Position numbers and translations under genes: made by a program
Part shown: positions 34,027-43,039 of the stretch, piece after piece
Position numbering within the stretch: the first letter of the stretch is position 1
Layout of the letters: each line of letters starts with the position of its first letter
Notes under the pieces: generated by a model
What the model saw: only the letters and a program-made list of their open reading frames with translations
Database searches by the model: none
What the model was told of the DNA's origin: nothing
Source of the DNA: Algoriphagus vanfongensis DSM 17529
Lineage (GTDB): Bacteria; Bacteroidota; Bacteroidia; Cytophagales; Cyclobacteriaceae
DNA length: 64,000 nt
Assembly: GCF_000429465.1 (NCBI RefSeq)
Contig: NZ_AUBX01000015.1
Coordinates: forward strand, 310,001 to 374,000
Direction: 5' to 3'

Positions 34027-34929
34027 CTACTTTTCCTGCAATATTTCAAACTCCGCCATCACAGGAAAGTGATCAGAAAGTTTTTCAGTAGGCCCTTGAT
34101 TGAAGACTTCTAGGTTAACGCACTGCTTCGCCAATTTCGGACTTGCCAAAATGTAATCGATTCTCACTCTATTTTGAAAGATTGATTCTGGCGTTTGCCC
34201 ATATTGACCTACTAATACAGGTGCTGGAAACGTAAAGCTTTCCTGAAAATCCAACTTATTCAATCCCAAGTCAATGGCTGGCACAGACAGGAATTCTGAA
34301 ATAGGCGCATAGTCAAATTCTCCATGTCTTAGGTTATCATACTGGTCTCCTACTTTTTTCTCCATCCCTGCTTTGAGCTCTACTTTGGATTCGAGCCAGT
34401 AAGCATCCAGTGGAGAATGGGAATTGAAGTCGCCCAGAATAAGATAAGAATCAGTTTGAAGTTCTTGAATTCTGGATTTGATCTGCCTAGCTTCTCGCAA
34501 TCGAATATCGCTGTCAGATGGAGATAGATGGACTACAAAAAAATCTATCCCATAGGTTTTCACATGAAGGAGTCCATGCCAAAAGTTGTCCACATTTTTT
34601 TCGATCAATTCAATTGGTTCTTTTGAAGTCAAACCTGTAGGATATCCACGCTCCTTTAGGATATACACATAGGGATGCCCCCATTTCTCGGCATCTGCTC
34701 TAAGTTTAGATTCATCATATCCACACAATTCCTGCAAAGCTAAGACATCTGGGTTTTGCTCTTTCACCCAATGAATCAACTCCTTATTTCTCAGACTATC
34801 CTTTCCCCAGTCAAATCCATTCCAAATATTATAGGTCATCACCTTTAATTTTTTGGAATTTGTTTGCACTAGTATGGATTGATTTAATCCAATTGTAAAC
34901 AATATTAATAGGAGGGTTTTGAATTTCAT
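34027..34929 (-). CDS. Secreted endonuclease/exonuclease/phosphatase-family protein
   Basis: 300 residues. A hydrophobic N-terminus (FKTLLLILFTIGLNQSILVQ) suggests export. MTYNIWNGFD, LALQELCG (metal-binding Glu), FVVHLSPSDS, LGDFNSHSPLD and SDHFPV at the C-terminus are the DNase I-like (EEP) metal and catalytic motifs in order. Substrates in this fold include DNA, sphingomyelin and inositol phosphates; the sequence does not decide. A monocistronic gene between two hairpin terminators. Confidence 0.85.
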   Translation of the reverse strand: MKFKTLLLILFTIGLNQSILVQTNSKKLKVMTYNIWNGFDWGKDSLRNKELIHWVKEQNPDVLALQELCGYDESKLRADAEKWGHPYVYILKERGYPTGLTSKEPIELIEKNVDNFWHGLLHVKTYGIDFFVVHLSPSDSDIRLREARQIKSRIQELQTDSYLILGDFNSHSPLDAYWLESKVELKAGMEKKVGDQYDNLRHGEFDYAPISEFLSVPAIDLGLNKLDFQESFTFPAPVLVGQYGQTPESIFQNRVRIDYILASPKLAKQCVNLEVFNQGPTEKLSDHFPVMAEFEILQEK

Positions 34930-35002
34930 TGATTAGAAAAGGCTTACTGTGTTGTATAAATCTAAAATGGGGAATCTTGGTGGAACAAAAAGTATGTTAA
35001 TA

Positions 35003-35035
35003 CAAAAATAAACCCCGACTTTTTAGCCGGGGTTT
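35003..35035 (-). terminator. pheS terminator
   Basis: AAACCCCG (35010-35017) pairs with CGGGGTTT (35028-35035) around a 10-nt loop; read on the minus strand it is followed by TATTTTTGTA. It lies 5 bp after the pheS stop codon. Confidence 0.85.
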
Positions 35036-35039
35036 GAGT

Positions 35040-36068
35040 TTATAGCAAAGGCTTAAACTGCCTTAGGAATCTCACATCATTTTCGGTGAAGAGCCGCAAA
35101 TCTTTGATTTGGTATTTGAGCATGGCGATTCGTTCTATACCCATTCCAAATGCAAAACCTGTGTATTTTTTAGAATCAATTCCGCAATTTTCTAACACAT
35201 TGGGATCTACCATGCCAGAACCACCGATTTCTACCCAGCCGGTACCTTTACAGATTGTACATCCTTTCCCTCCGCAGATCAGACAGGAAATGTCTATTTC
35301 GGCACTTGGTTCGGTGAATGGAAAATAGGAAGGACGAAAACGCACTTTAGTTCCTTTTCCAAACATCTCTTTTGCGAAGTGATATAGCGTGTTTTTCAAA
35401 TCTGCGAAACCGACGTTCTCATCTACATAGAGTCCTTCTACCTGATGGAAGATACAGTGTGCTCTCGCAGAGATAGCCTCATTTCGATAGACACGTCCAG
35501 GAGAAAGTGTACGTATCGGAGGTTTTTGGTTTTCCATGACACGCACCTGAACCGAAGATGTATGGGTACGTAAGGCGATATCAGGATTTTTCTCAATAAA
35601 GAAGGTATCCTGCATTTCTCTCGCCGGATGGTTTTCCGGGAAATTTAACGCGGTAAAGTTATGCCAGTCATCCTCGATTTCTGGACCTTCTGAGAGATTG
35701 AACCCGATTCTTTCAAAAATTTCAATGATTCGCTGTCGAGTTGCTGTCAAAGGATGAATTCCACCGATTTCCTGATTGGAAGGAGGAAGGGTCAAATCTA
35801 TATCTGCAGCTTTCGATTTTTTGGAAGCAGAATTTACTTTCTCGATGAGCTCCTGAAATTTGTCCTCTGCCAATTGCTTGACGGAATTGACCAATTGACC
35901 ATAGGCTCTTTTCTCCTCATTAGGGATTTTACCCATTTCTGCAAAAAGTCCACCTACGACAGATTTTTTGGAGATGTACTCCATTCTGTAGGCTTCGAGT
36001 TCTTCTGGATTAGTGGCATCCGCCGCCGCAATAGCCGTCTTGATGGCTTCGATTTTTTCCTGATACAT
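35040..36068 (-). CDS. pheS: Phenylalanine-tRNA ligase alpha subunit
   Basis: 342 residues from ATG at 36068; a TTG six codons upstream also opens the frame but is unlikely. N-terminal coiled coil, then the class II catalytic core with motif 2 (VYRNEAISARAHCIFHQVEG), a cysteine-rich CLICGGKGCTICKGTGW segment (the Cys pairs CxxC..CxxC found in many PheS) and motif 3 GMGIERIAML. It charges tRNA-Phe as (alpha-beta)2 with PheT; pheT is elsewhere, as is usual in this phylum. Confidence 0.95.
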   Translation of the reverse strand: MYQEKIEAIKTAIAAADATNPEELEAYRMEYISKKSVVGGLFAEMGKIPNEEKRAYGQLVNSVKQLAEDKFQELIEKVNSASKKSKAADIDLTLPPSNQEIGGIHPLTATRQRIIEIFERIGFNLSEGPEIEDDWHNFTALNFPENHPAREMQDTFFIEKNPDIALRTHTSSVQVRVMENQKPPIRTLSPGRVYRNEAISARAHCIFHQVEGLYVDENVGFADLKNTLYHFAKEMFGKGTKVRFRPSYFPFTEPSAEIDISCLICGGKGCTICKGTGWVEIGGSGMVDPNVLENCGIDSKKYTGFAFGMGIERIAMLKYQIKDLRLFTENDVRFLRQFKPLL

Positions 36069-36090
36069 GGGATTCAGATTAATCAAGCCA

Positions 36091-36098
36091 CAAAGCTA
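36091..36098 (-). promoter_or_regulatory. -7 element of pheS
   Basis: Minus-strand TAGCTTTG is an exact TAnnTTTG match 22 nt before the ATG. No TTG at the expected distance. Confidence 0.4.
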
Positions 36099-36229
36099 AG
36101 ATTTTTGGGGGGTTTTGGAGGACCGTGAGGGGCGATTATTTGGAAAACTCTTGCTCAATTCTAAATCTGCTCAATCCAATTAAATGTTTGAACTCGTAAT
36201 TCCAATCAAATACTAAAACTACGCAAACC

Positions 36230-36790
36230 ATGAAAAATTTCTTAAAAATTGCTCTTGTAGCATTCGCATTCTTTACAGCCAACCTCGCTTTTGCACAAAT
36301 GGAAGAGACTGTAGAAGTCGGTGGAGCGGCTATGTATCCATCTAAAAACATCGTCGAAAACGCAGTGAATTCTGCTGATCACACCACGCTGGTAGCAGCC
36401 GTAAAGGCAGCTGGTCTGGTGGAGACCTTGCAGGGTAAAGGACCATTTACTGTTTTTGCGCCTGAAAACTCAGCCTTTGAAAAACTGCCAGATGGTACTG
36501 TGGAGAATCTTCTGAAACCAGAAAACAAAGCGCAATTGACTGCAGTCTTGACTTATCATGTAGTGGCAGGTAAAATGGGATCTAAGGATATAGCCGAAGC
36601 AATCAAAAAAGGGGATGGTAAAGCAGTCTTTACTACTGTGCAAGGAGGTAAACTCACTGCCTGGATGAAAGGAAAAAAACTGTATATCATGGATGAAAAC
36701 GGTAACTCATCTAAGGTCACTATTCCAGATGTATGGCAATCCAATGGAGTGATCCATTCAGTGGACACTGTTGTTTTGCCAAAAATGTAA
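36230..36790 (+). CDS. Secreted fasciclin-domain protein
   Basis: 186 residues. Signal peptide to LAFAQ (residue 23), then one FAS1 domain (about 45-186): VAAVKAAGLVETLQGKGPFTVFAPENSAFEKLP, LTYHVVAGKM and GVIHSVDTVVLP are the H1/H2 boxes. FAS1 domains mediate adhesion to proteins or polysaccharides at the cell surface. Monocistronic, followed by a strong terminator. Confidence 0.92.
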   Translation: MKNFLKIALVAFAFFTANLAFAQMEETVEVGGAAMYPSKNIVENAVNSADHTTLVAAVKAAGLVETLQGKGPFTVFAPENSAFEKLPDGTVENLLKPENKAQLTAVLTYHVVAGKMGSKDIAEAIKKGDGKAVFTTVQGGKLTAWMKGKKLYIMDENGNSSKVTIPDVWQSNGVIHSVDTVVLPKM

Positions 36791-36816
36791 GTTGAACAAA
36801 CGATTTTTAGACTTTT

Positions 36817-36848
36817 AAAAAGCTTGAAGAAACCCTTCAAGCTTTTTT
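36817..36848 (+). terminator. Terminator after the fasciclin gene
   Basis: AAAAAGCTTGAAG (36817-36829) pairs with CTTCAAGCTTTTT (36835-36847) around a 5-nt loop; T-run at the 3' side. Confidence 0.88.
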
Positions 36849-36944
36849 TGTGAGCAAATTTTAGGCAAATGCCCTAATTTTTTCTTGGAGAGGCTTGATT
36901 TCCCTTTTACCTTTAGAGCATTGTACTAGTTCCCATTTTGTAAT

Positions 36945-38384
36945 ATGATCAGAAAGTCTCTTGCCATTCTTGGGATGGCTTTTGGGCTGGCCTGGAGTGC
37001 GGCTGCCCAGAATACCCTACACCCTACTTCTAGCGAATACGAATACCCTACCGATCCCAAAGTCCAAGAAAAACTGGAGCAATGGAGAGATCAGAAGTTT
37101 GGGATTTTGATCCATTGGGGAATCTATGCAGTCCCTGGAATCGTCGAATCTTGGAGTATCAACAATGAAGATTGGATTCGTCGCAAAGACACCACTCAGA
37201 CGTATCAGGATTACAAAAAGTGGTATTTCGGCTTGAAGGATGAGTTCAATCCGCAAGGTTTCAACCCGGAACAATGGGCTGATGCTGCCGACAAAGCAGG
37301 GATGAAATATGTAGTCTTCACGACCAAGCATCATGATGGCTTCAATATGTTTGACACGCAGTTTACGGACTATAAAATCACCGATGGTCCATTCAAAAAT
37401 CATCCAAAGTCCAATGTGGCCAAGCATGTTTTTCAAGCCTTTCGGGACAAAGACATGATGATCGGAGCCTACTATTCCAAACCAGACTGGCATTCCCAGT
37501 ATTTTTGGTGGGACTATTATGCTACGCCAGACAGAAATGTCAACTATGACATTCGCAAAAACCCTTGGAGATGGAACCAGTTTGTCAACTTCACCCACAA
37601 CCAACTCAATGAAATCACCAGTGATTACGGCTCGATTGATATCCTTTGGCTAGATGGCGGATGGGTTCGTCCCAAAGAAACAATCAATGAGGAAGTCTTG
37701 AGCTGGGGAGCACCGATTCCTGAGTTTTCGCAGGAAATCAACATGCCAAAAGTCGCAGAAATGGCCCGCAAAAACCAGGAAGGAATGTTGATCGTGGATA
37801 GAACGGTTCATGGTCCATTCGAAAACTACCGCACACCTGAGCAAGGAATTCCTGATACCATGTCTTCAGATCCCTGGGAAAGCTGTATTACACTCGGTGG
37901 GGCTTGGGGATATGTGCCCAATGATAAGTTTAAACCTTCTCGAAAAGTGATTCATCTTCTGATTGAAATTGTGGCCAAAGGCGGAAACCTTTTGCTTGGT
38001 GTCGGTCCTACGGCAGATGGGGTTTTCCTTCCGGAGCAGGTTTCCAGACTGGAGGAAATCGGAAAATGGCTTGACGTAAATGGACAAGGAATCTATGGAA
38101 CAAGAGCTATAGAATCCTTCCAGGATGGAGCTATGTATTTTACGCAAGGAAAGGAAAAAGAGCTCTATGCGATTTTGCCTATTCAAGAAGGAGAGACTCT
38201 TGGAGAAAGTATTTCTTGGAGCTTGAACCCGCCTAAGAAAGGCTCTAAAATCCAACTGCTTGGTCAGAAAGGAAATCTCAAGTGGAAAACTGTAGATGGG
38301 AAAACGGTAGTTTCTATTCCTAGAAGTCTTCAAAGCAAATTGGCAGAATCACCAGCTGTTGTGTTGACTTATTCGGGAGAGTAA
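36945..38384 (+). CDS. Alpha-L-fucosidase, GH29
   Basis: 479 residues. Signal peptide to SAAAQ (22). KFGILIHWGIYAVPG, FTTKHHDGFNMFDT, and SIDILWLDGGW with nucleophile Asp237 identify GH29, followed by a small C-terminal beta domain. It releases alpha-linked fucose from algal or host glycans in the periplasm or outside. There is no SusC/SusD pair or sulfatase next to it, so it is not in a standard polysaccharide-utilisation locus. Monocistronic. Confidence 0.93.
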   Translation: MIRKSLAILGMAFGLAWSAAAQNTLHPTSSEYEYPTDPKVQEKLEQWRDQKFGILIHWGIYAVPGIVESWSINNEDWIRRKDTTQTYQDYKKWYFGLKDEFNPQGFNPEQWADAADKAGMKYVVFTTKHHDGFNMFDTQFTDYKITDGPFKNHPKSNVAKHVFQAFRDKDMMIGAYYSKPDWHSQYFWWDYYATPDRNVNYDIRKNPWRWNQFVNFTHNQLNEITSDYGSIDILWLDGGWVRPKETINEEVLSWGAPIPEFSQEINMPKVAEMARKNQEGMLIVDRTVHGPFENYRTPEQGIPDTMSSDPWESCITLGGAWGYVPNDKFKPSRKVIHLLIEIVAKGGNLLLGVGPTADGVFLPEQVSRLEEIGKWLDVNGQGIYGTRAIESFQDGAMYFTQGKEKELYAILPIQEGETLGESISWSLNPPKKGSKIQLLGQKGNLKWKTVDGKTVVSIPRSLQSKLAESPAVVLTYSGE

Positions 38385-38404
38385 TTTCTCTAATTACAAA
38401 ATTG

Positions 38405-38471
38405 TCAGACTGAGCGGAGTCGAAGTCTATTTGAATTCAAAGAAAAGACCTTGCGATTTCCCTCAGTCTGA
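38405..38471. repeat. Intergenic palindromic repeat element (CTGAGCGGAGTCGAAG type)
   Basis: TCAGACTGAG (38405-38414) and CTCAGTCTGA (38462-38471) are perfect inverted copies bounding a 67-bp unit that begins GACTGAGCGGAGTCGAAGTC, a short sequence widely seen between genes in Bacteroidota genomes. Single copy in this window. It fills the 109-bp gap between the fucosidase and propeller genes, whose 3' ends converge. Confidence 0.55.
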
Positions 38472-38493
38472 AATTATTAATTGATTTTTTGAT

Positions 38494-39561
38494 TTATAAG
38501 TCCATTGGAAGCTGAAATACAGCGATCCCTGGATCTTCGTCAGTAGTGAGTCCATAGAGTTCATTGGCCTCTTCGTTGATGGCGATTTTAGAAATTGATC
38601 TATCCAAAAAGATCCTCACCAAAGGCTTCCCCTGCAAATCAAAAACTCGGACTTCTTTTGATACTAGGCCACTTTTGGCGTAATCCAAGTAGGAATAATC
38701 TGAATAGGCTATAAATATTCGGTTACTAGAAATGAATACTTCACCATATCTTTTAGGCTCTTCTGGGCTAATAATTACTGCCTCTCCAAACTGAGATTTG
38801 TGAAACTCAAATTTTGGTAGGCTCAGATCTGGACCGATCACCGAAATAAATTTTTTCGTCTTGTAATCAAATATTTCAAACAGGTCACGATGCAAACTCG
38901 TTCTTACATATTTTCCGTTTTCTTCATTGCCGCCAAACCTGCCTGCGCTTAACAAGCTTAACTGAGTTTGTGTTAGGTCGGGATAATCCTCCAAATTTTC
39001 GTACTCACCATATTTCCCAATCAAGATTTTATTAACATCAAGCTCATAGATTTTATTATCCCCTTCGATCGGTACGCCAAGCAAGTTTCCATTTGGAGCA
39101 AAAGAATGCCTGATCATTTTTAAACTAGGATCTGGGATTTTGATATCTGAGTCGGCCAGAAGACCAGTATCCTGAAACTTGAATGTTGAATATTTTTTAT
39201 TGTTGTAATCGAATACCCAAAACAGTGTAGTATCTGACGAAGGGATAAATAACGGGTCAAAAGTCTCCAGAGGGCCTTGTCCATGTCTGCCTTTTGCATA
39301 GAGGTAAGTCCAGTCCTTTGGGTCAATAATATGTATTCTCGGAGATTCCTCAGGGACATTATGATATTCTCCTACAATAATTTTGTTGCCTGAAAGTACC
39401 ATTCCACTTGCGTTTAGAATTTCTTCAAAAAAGTATTTTTCTGATGTCAAGCTGATCTCTTCAAAGTCGGTCAATGCAAGTAACACCGTAGACTTGTCTG
39501 TACTTTTTTCCGAGCAAGAGCAGGAGATTGAAAGGAATAAAATAAGCTGGAAAAATCTCAT
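38494..39561 (-). CDS. 6-bladed beta-propeller lipoprotein
   Basis: 355 residues. Lipoprotein-type N-terminus MRFFQLILFLSISCSCSEKS with Cys14/Cys16. The body has recurring WTYLYAKGRHGQGPLETFDPLFI and FDLQGKPLVRIFLD segments of the Bacteroidota 6-bladed propeller group (BF3164/TolB-like). Function unknown; surface or periplasmic binding is likely. It lies downstream of a large outer membrane barrel gene but a hairpin terminator separates them. Confidence 0.78.
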   Translation of the reverse strand: MRFFQLILFLSISCSCSEKSTDKSTVLLALTDFEEISLTSEKYFFEEILNASGMVLSGNKIIVGEYHNVPEESPRIHIIDPKDWTYLYAKGRHGQGPLETFDPLFIPSSDTTLFWVFDYNNKKYSTFKFQDTGLLADSDIKIPDPSLKMIRHSFAPNGNLLGVPIEGDNKIYELDVNKILIGKYGEYENLEDYPDLTQTQLSLLSAGRFGGNEENGKYVRTSLHRDLFEIFDYKTKKFISVIGPDLSLPKFEFHKSQFGEAVIISPEEPKRYGEVFISSNRIFIAYSDYSYLDYAKSGLVSKEVRVFDLQGKPLVRIFLDRSISKIAINEEANELYGLTTDEDPGIAVFQLPMDL

Positions 39562-39577
39562 GATTAAATAGTTGTAT

Positions 39578-39595
39578 TACGTAAAGTACGTAAAG
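39578..39595. repeat. Perfect tandem 9-bp repeat upstream of the propeller gene
   Basis: TACGTAAAG occurs twice head to tail, 17 bp before the start codon of the propeller lipoprotein gene. Could be an operator or chance. Confidence 0.35.
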
Positions 39596-39606
39596 AAGGG
39601 CAAAAA

Positions 39607-39638
39607 AGAAATACCGAAAGTGAAGTTTCGGTATTTCT
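39607..39638 (-). terminator. Terminator of the large outer-membrane barrel gene
   Basis: AGAAATACCGAAA (39607-39619) and TTTCGGTATTTCT (39626-39638) form a perfect 13-bp stem with a 6-nt loop; read on the minus strand a T-run follows (TTTTTTG). It lies 22 bp after the barrel gene's stop. Confidence 0.85.
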
Positions 39639-39660
39639 TACTTTTCAATTTACTGCGCGA

Positions 39661-42513
39661 TTACCAAGTTCTACCACCTCTAGGCGGTCCTGGGAATGGA
39701 CCTCTTGGACGATCTCCGTCTTCTTGAGCTTTGAAATTGCCGATGATATAAGTGAATGTCAATAGACCATATCTTGTCAATACATTGGTATAGACATCTG
39801 TCACAGCTACATCAGAGATGGTTCGGCTGATGCTGTTATTCTGGTTGAGCAAGTCAAAGACTACTACCTTCAGCTCTGCTTTATTGTTTTTAGCAAATCG
39901 ATATCCCGCTTCGATATTCCATAGCCATACTGACTGGTCAAAGCCTTCAGATAGCCCGCTATACAAACTGTTATTCACAGTATTTCCCACGAACAGTTTG
40001 CCGTCATTGGGTGAATAATAAAGCCTCAGATTCGACTCTTGGATATAATAGTTTTGATCCAGATTTGCCTGTAGGCTTGAATTTACAATGGTGTACGTTC
40101 CAGTTGTACTCAATGTAAAATCGAAATCTTTGCTAATATTAGAAGTGAAAGTGACTCCTTGTCCGAGGCTGATATTGTCGTTTTTATTGAGTTCACCATT
40201 GATCATTCCGGGTGTACGAGAATACCCCAATCTAGTATTTAGATTTACATTAGTCTTGATTTTCTTGATAGGAGCACCATAATTCATAAATAATCTTGAA
40301 CTGAAATTCCCATCTAAATTGACAGGCATGGAGATTTGTCCACCGGGTCTCAATAGAATTTCCCCATTGATCAGGGTGTCCTGTGCAGCTATATAGGTAC
40401 TGCTTCCGATGTAATTATTGGTTGTGGATAAGTTGGCAAACATGAAGAATGTTCTGTTTTTCTCCATGTTGAATTTCCCGATGTTGGCAAAGATGCTATG
40501 TTCAAAACTTTGGCTCAAGGTAGGGTTACCCACACTTAGGCTCAATGGATTTTGATTGTTGACCACATTTTGAAGTTGGCTGACAGAAGGCTCATCCGTA
40601 TCAGTTCTATATCTTACTCGGAAATTTAGCCCAGACTCTCTATTTCTGTAGCTGACATGTGCTGATGGTAGTACATTGTTGAAGCTTCTATTGAATACGC
40701 CCTCGGTAGGGAAAAAAGCTTCATTGTCCAACTTGGCATTTTGGTAGTCCAAATTGAAGTTTAAGTTCCAGCCATTATTGTTATAGGCATAGCCAGTTCG
40801 GACTCGTTGTGTGATGAATTTGTTGATAAATACATTACTCAAAGCAGTATCCAAAACGGGCTGGTTTTCTTCTTCCAAAATCCGTGTTTTCTGATCCGAA
40901 TCGGTTTTGTTGTTTCCGATCTGGTAGCCCAAGGTAGCTTGAGATTTTTCTCCCAGTTTTTCTGTCAAAGTCACATTGACACGGTAGTTGAATCCTGCAT
41001 AGACCAAATCTGTATTTTGAACAGTTGTGTCTAAGAGATTTTTGCCGAAATCATTACTTGCTGCAAGTAATTCGGAGTTCTGATCCCGATTGTTCCAGTT
41101 GGTATAGATGTCAGTAGAAAGAGTTCTTCCTGGTTTGTCGAATTTGTAACGATAGGTAAGATTATTCGAGATGTTGTAGGAAGTGGTTTTGGCATCTGTG
41201 ATTGACCTCAGAGCAGAAAGTGAGTCTCCGGCATTCGTAAGGGTCAAAGCGTCCCGATCACTGTAGGTTTCATTGGTTTGAAAGGAGATGTTTGGACTGA
41301 TGATCAATGAGTTTTTCTCATTTAGATCAGCCTCGATTCTCGCATTGGCGCGATGATTATAGTTATCAACAGTATTGATCAGGTTTTCCTGATACAGCTG
41401 AGAAAGGCTTTCGTTGATGACAGTCTCCTTATTTGTGATTTGTCTCAGGGTGTTCTGAGTATTGTTGAAGAAGTAGCTTCCGGTGAAGTTTACTTTTTTA
41501 CCCCACTTATCACTGTAGTTTAGTCCCAGCGCATTAGTGGTAATGGTTCCGATATCATTGCCACCATAGAAGCTTCCGCCTCCACCGCCCCAGCCTCCAC
41601 GGCCTCGTCCGCCAGAGGAATTGGCACTGACACCTGCTAGGTCTTCGCTGGAGAAGTTTTGTTGATTGATATTATTGAAAAGGCCTAAGATGGAGATTCT
41701 TCTGTCTCCGGAGAATGTATTGAAACTCCCTCCTGCCGAATAGCGATCATCTGTTCCGTATCCACCATAGATCCGTCCAAATTTCCCGTTTTTGTGATTT
41801 TCTCTCAGGATGATATTGATTGTCTTGGTATAGGTGCCATCGTCAAATCCGGTCAATCTTGTTTGATCAGACTTTTGATCCAATACCTCTACGCGGTCGA
41901 TTGCATCAGCGGGCAGATTTCTCAGAGCGATATTGGGATCAGATCCAAAAAACTCCCTTCCATCTACTAGGATTTTTTGTACAGATTCTCCTTGAGCCTG
42001 CACCTCGCCATTGGCGATAGTTACTCCAGGGAGTTTGCGGATGAGATCTTCTGCCATCCCATTTTCTTTGGTTTTGAAGGCTGAGGCATTGAAGGAGGTG
42101 GTGTCACCCTTCATTTCCCCTACAGGAGTTTGTCCTTCGATCAGTACTTCTCCCAATACTTGCGCATCTTCTACGAGCACTATGTCACCCAGATCCAGAG
42201 CATCTCGGAAGCTGTGGACCGTAGAGATCGTCTTATAGCCGATAAAAGTAATCTCAACTTTTACTTGTGGTATATTAGGACGGATAATTTCAAATTTCCC
42301 CTGTCCATCGGTGACAGTTCCTCTCAGGAGAGAGTCTGTGACGGTTTTGATCTGGACGTTGGCCCCGACCATGGGCTTGTTGATCGATCCATCGATCACT
42401 GTTCCGAGTAGTTTTCGCTCGGGAGGCCTTTGACCTTCAGGTCTTTGGGCATACACCGACCCAATCAGCAACAGGCTAAAAATCAGGGTCAATACTGGGT
42501 AGTTCTTTTTCAT
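39661..42513 (-). CDS. Outer membrane beta-barrel protein with CarboxypepD_reg-like domain (OMP_b-brl_3 type)
   Basis: 950 residues from the ATG at 42513 (the five upstream codons begin with GTG). Signal peptide to SVYAQ, a Pro/Arg-rich linker (RPEGQRPPERK), a CarboxypepD_reg-like domain (about 35-115), a TonB-plug-like domain (about 140-225, KLPGVTIANGEVQAQG, ILVDGREFFGSDP) and a long barrel. A glycine-rich loop (GRGRGGWGGGGGSFYGG, about 300-317) interrupts the barrel. The C-terminus is PRGPFPGPPRGGRTW rather than a barrel strand, a tail typical of this subgroup. Ligand unknown; no SusD partner. Monocistronic. Confidence 0.88.
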   Translation of the reverse strand: MKKNYPVLTLIFSLLLIGSVYAQRPEGQRPPERKLLGTVIDGSINKPMVGANVQIKTVTDSLLRGTVTDGQGKFEIIRPNIPQVKVEITFIGYKTISTVHSFRDALDLGDIVLVEDAQVLGEVLIEGQTPVGEMKGDTTSFNASAFKTKENGMAEDLIRKLPGVTIANGEVQAQGESVQKILVDGREFFGSDPNIALRNLPADAIDRVEVLDQKSDQTRLTGFDDGTYTKTINIILRENHKNGKFGRIYGGYGTDDRYSAGGSFNTFSGDRRISILGLFNNINQQNFSSEDLAGVSANSSGGRGRGGWGGGGGSFYGGNDIGTITTNALGLNYSDKWGKKVNFTGSYFFNNTQNTLRQITNKETVINESLSQLYQENLINTVDNYNHRANARIEADLNEKNSLIISPNISFQTNETYSDRDALTLTNAGDSLSALRSITDAKTTSYNISNNLTYRYKFDKPGRTLSTDIYTNWNNRDQNSELLAASNDFGKNLLDTTVQNTDLVYAGFNYRVNVTLTEKLGEKSQATLGYQIGNNKTDSDQKTRILEEENQPVLDTALSNVFINKFITQRVRTGYAYNNNGWNLNFNLDYQNAKLDNEAFFPTEGVFNRSFNNVLPSAHVSYRNRESGLNFRVRYRTDTDEPSVSQLQNVVNNQNPLSLSVGNPTLSQSFEHSIFANIGKFNMEKNRTFFMFANLSTTNNYIGSSTYIAAQDTLINGEILLRPGGQISMPVNLDGNFSSRLFMNYGAPIKKIKTNVNLNTRLGYSRTPGMINGELNKNDNISLGQGVTFTSNISKDFDFTLSTTGTYTIVNSSLQANLDQNYYIQESNLRLYYSPNDGKLFVGNTVNNSLYSGLSEGFDQSVWLWNIEAGYRFAKNNKAELKVVVFDLLNQNNSISRTISDVAVTDVYTNVLTRYGLLTFTYIIGNFKAQEDGDRPRGPFPGPPRGGRTW

Positions 42514-42630
42514 ACAATGCAATTTCACTCTCTTTGACTGAATGAAAAAGGCAAAGGTTTAGTCCCCAGTTCTCAAAAAATAAGAATGGACGAATGCTAG
42601 GATAAAAGGCGTGAAAGCCATTTAAAGTAG

Positions 42631-42969
42631 CTAGGAAATTTGATCCATCAGGTCCTGATAGGAGATGCCAAAGTGTGAATTGTCATACGTGGCTTTGCCA
42701 TCACGGATGATGATTACTTGGGGTGATTCATGTCGAATCCCAAACACTTCCTCGACCCGGTCGGATACCTGACGAAAGGCTACTAGATCTAAATAATACG
42801 GAACGAGCTTTTCATCGTCTCCTTCTTTCCAGTTTCGCAGCATGCGATCCAAGGACATACTGCTGACAGAGCAGCGTGTACTATGCTTGAATATCAAAAC
42901 CGGACGATTAAAACTCAGGCTCTTGATCTCTTCCAACTGGGATTCCTGTGTCAATTTTTTCCAATTCAT
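42631..42969 (-). CDS. ytxJ: Bacillithiol-system redox protein YtxJ
   Basis: 112 residues from ATG at 42969 (a TTG eight codons upstream also opens the frame). A thioredoxin-like fold with VLIFKHSTRCSVSS (single reactive Cys33), YYLDLVAFRQVSDRVEEVFGIRHESPQ (cis-Pro) and VIIIRDGKATYDNSH. YtxJ belongs to the monothiol bacilliredoxins that remove bacillithiol from protein mixed disulfides. Its presence indicates that the organism probably uses bacillithiol. It diverges from the DUF4403 gene. Confidence 0.9.
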   Translation of the reverse strand: MNWKKLTQESQLEEIKSLSFNRPVLIFKHSTRCSVSSMSLDRMLRNWKEGDDEKLVPYYLDLVAFRQVSDRVEEVFGIRHESPQVIIIRDGKATYDNSHFGISYQDLMDQIS

Positions 42970-43039
42970 TCCTGATTCTCTTTTTTGGGACAATACTTGC
43001 AGGGGAATAAAAGTTCCTTTTAAGACATCTATTGAGTTT

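Noticed and set aside
36945..38384. Polysaccharide utilisation locus around the GH29 fucosidase
   Set aside because: No SusC/SusD pair, sulfatase or second glycosidase adjacent; the 950-residue barrel nearby is a different family and separately transcribed.
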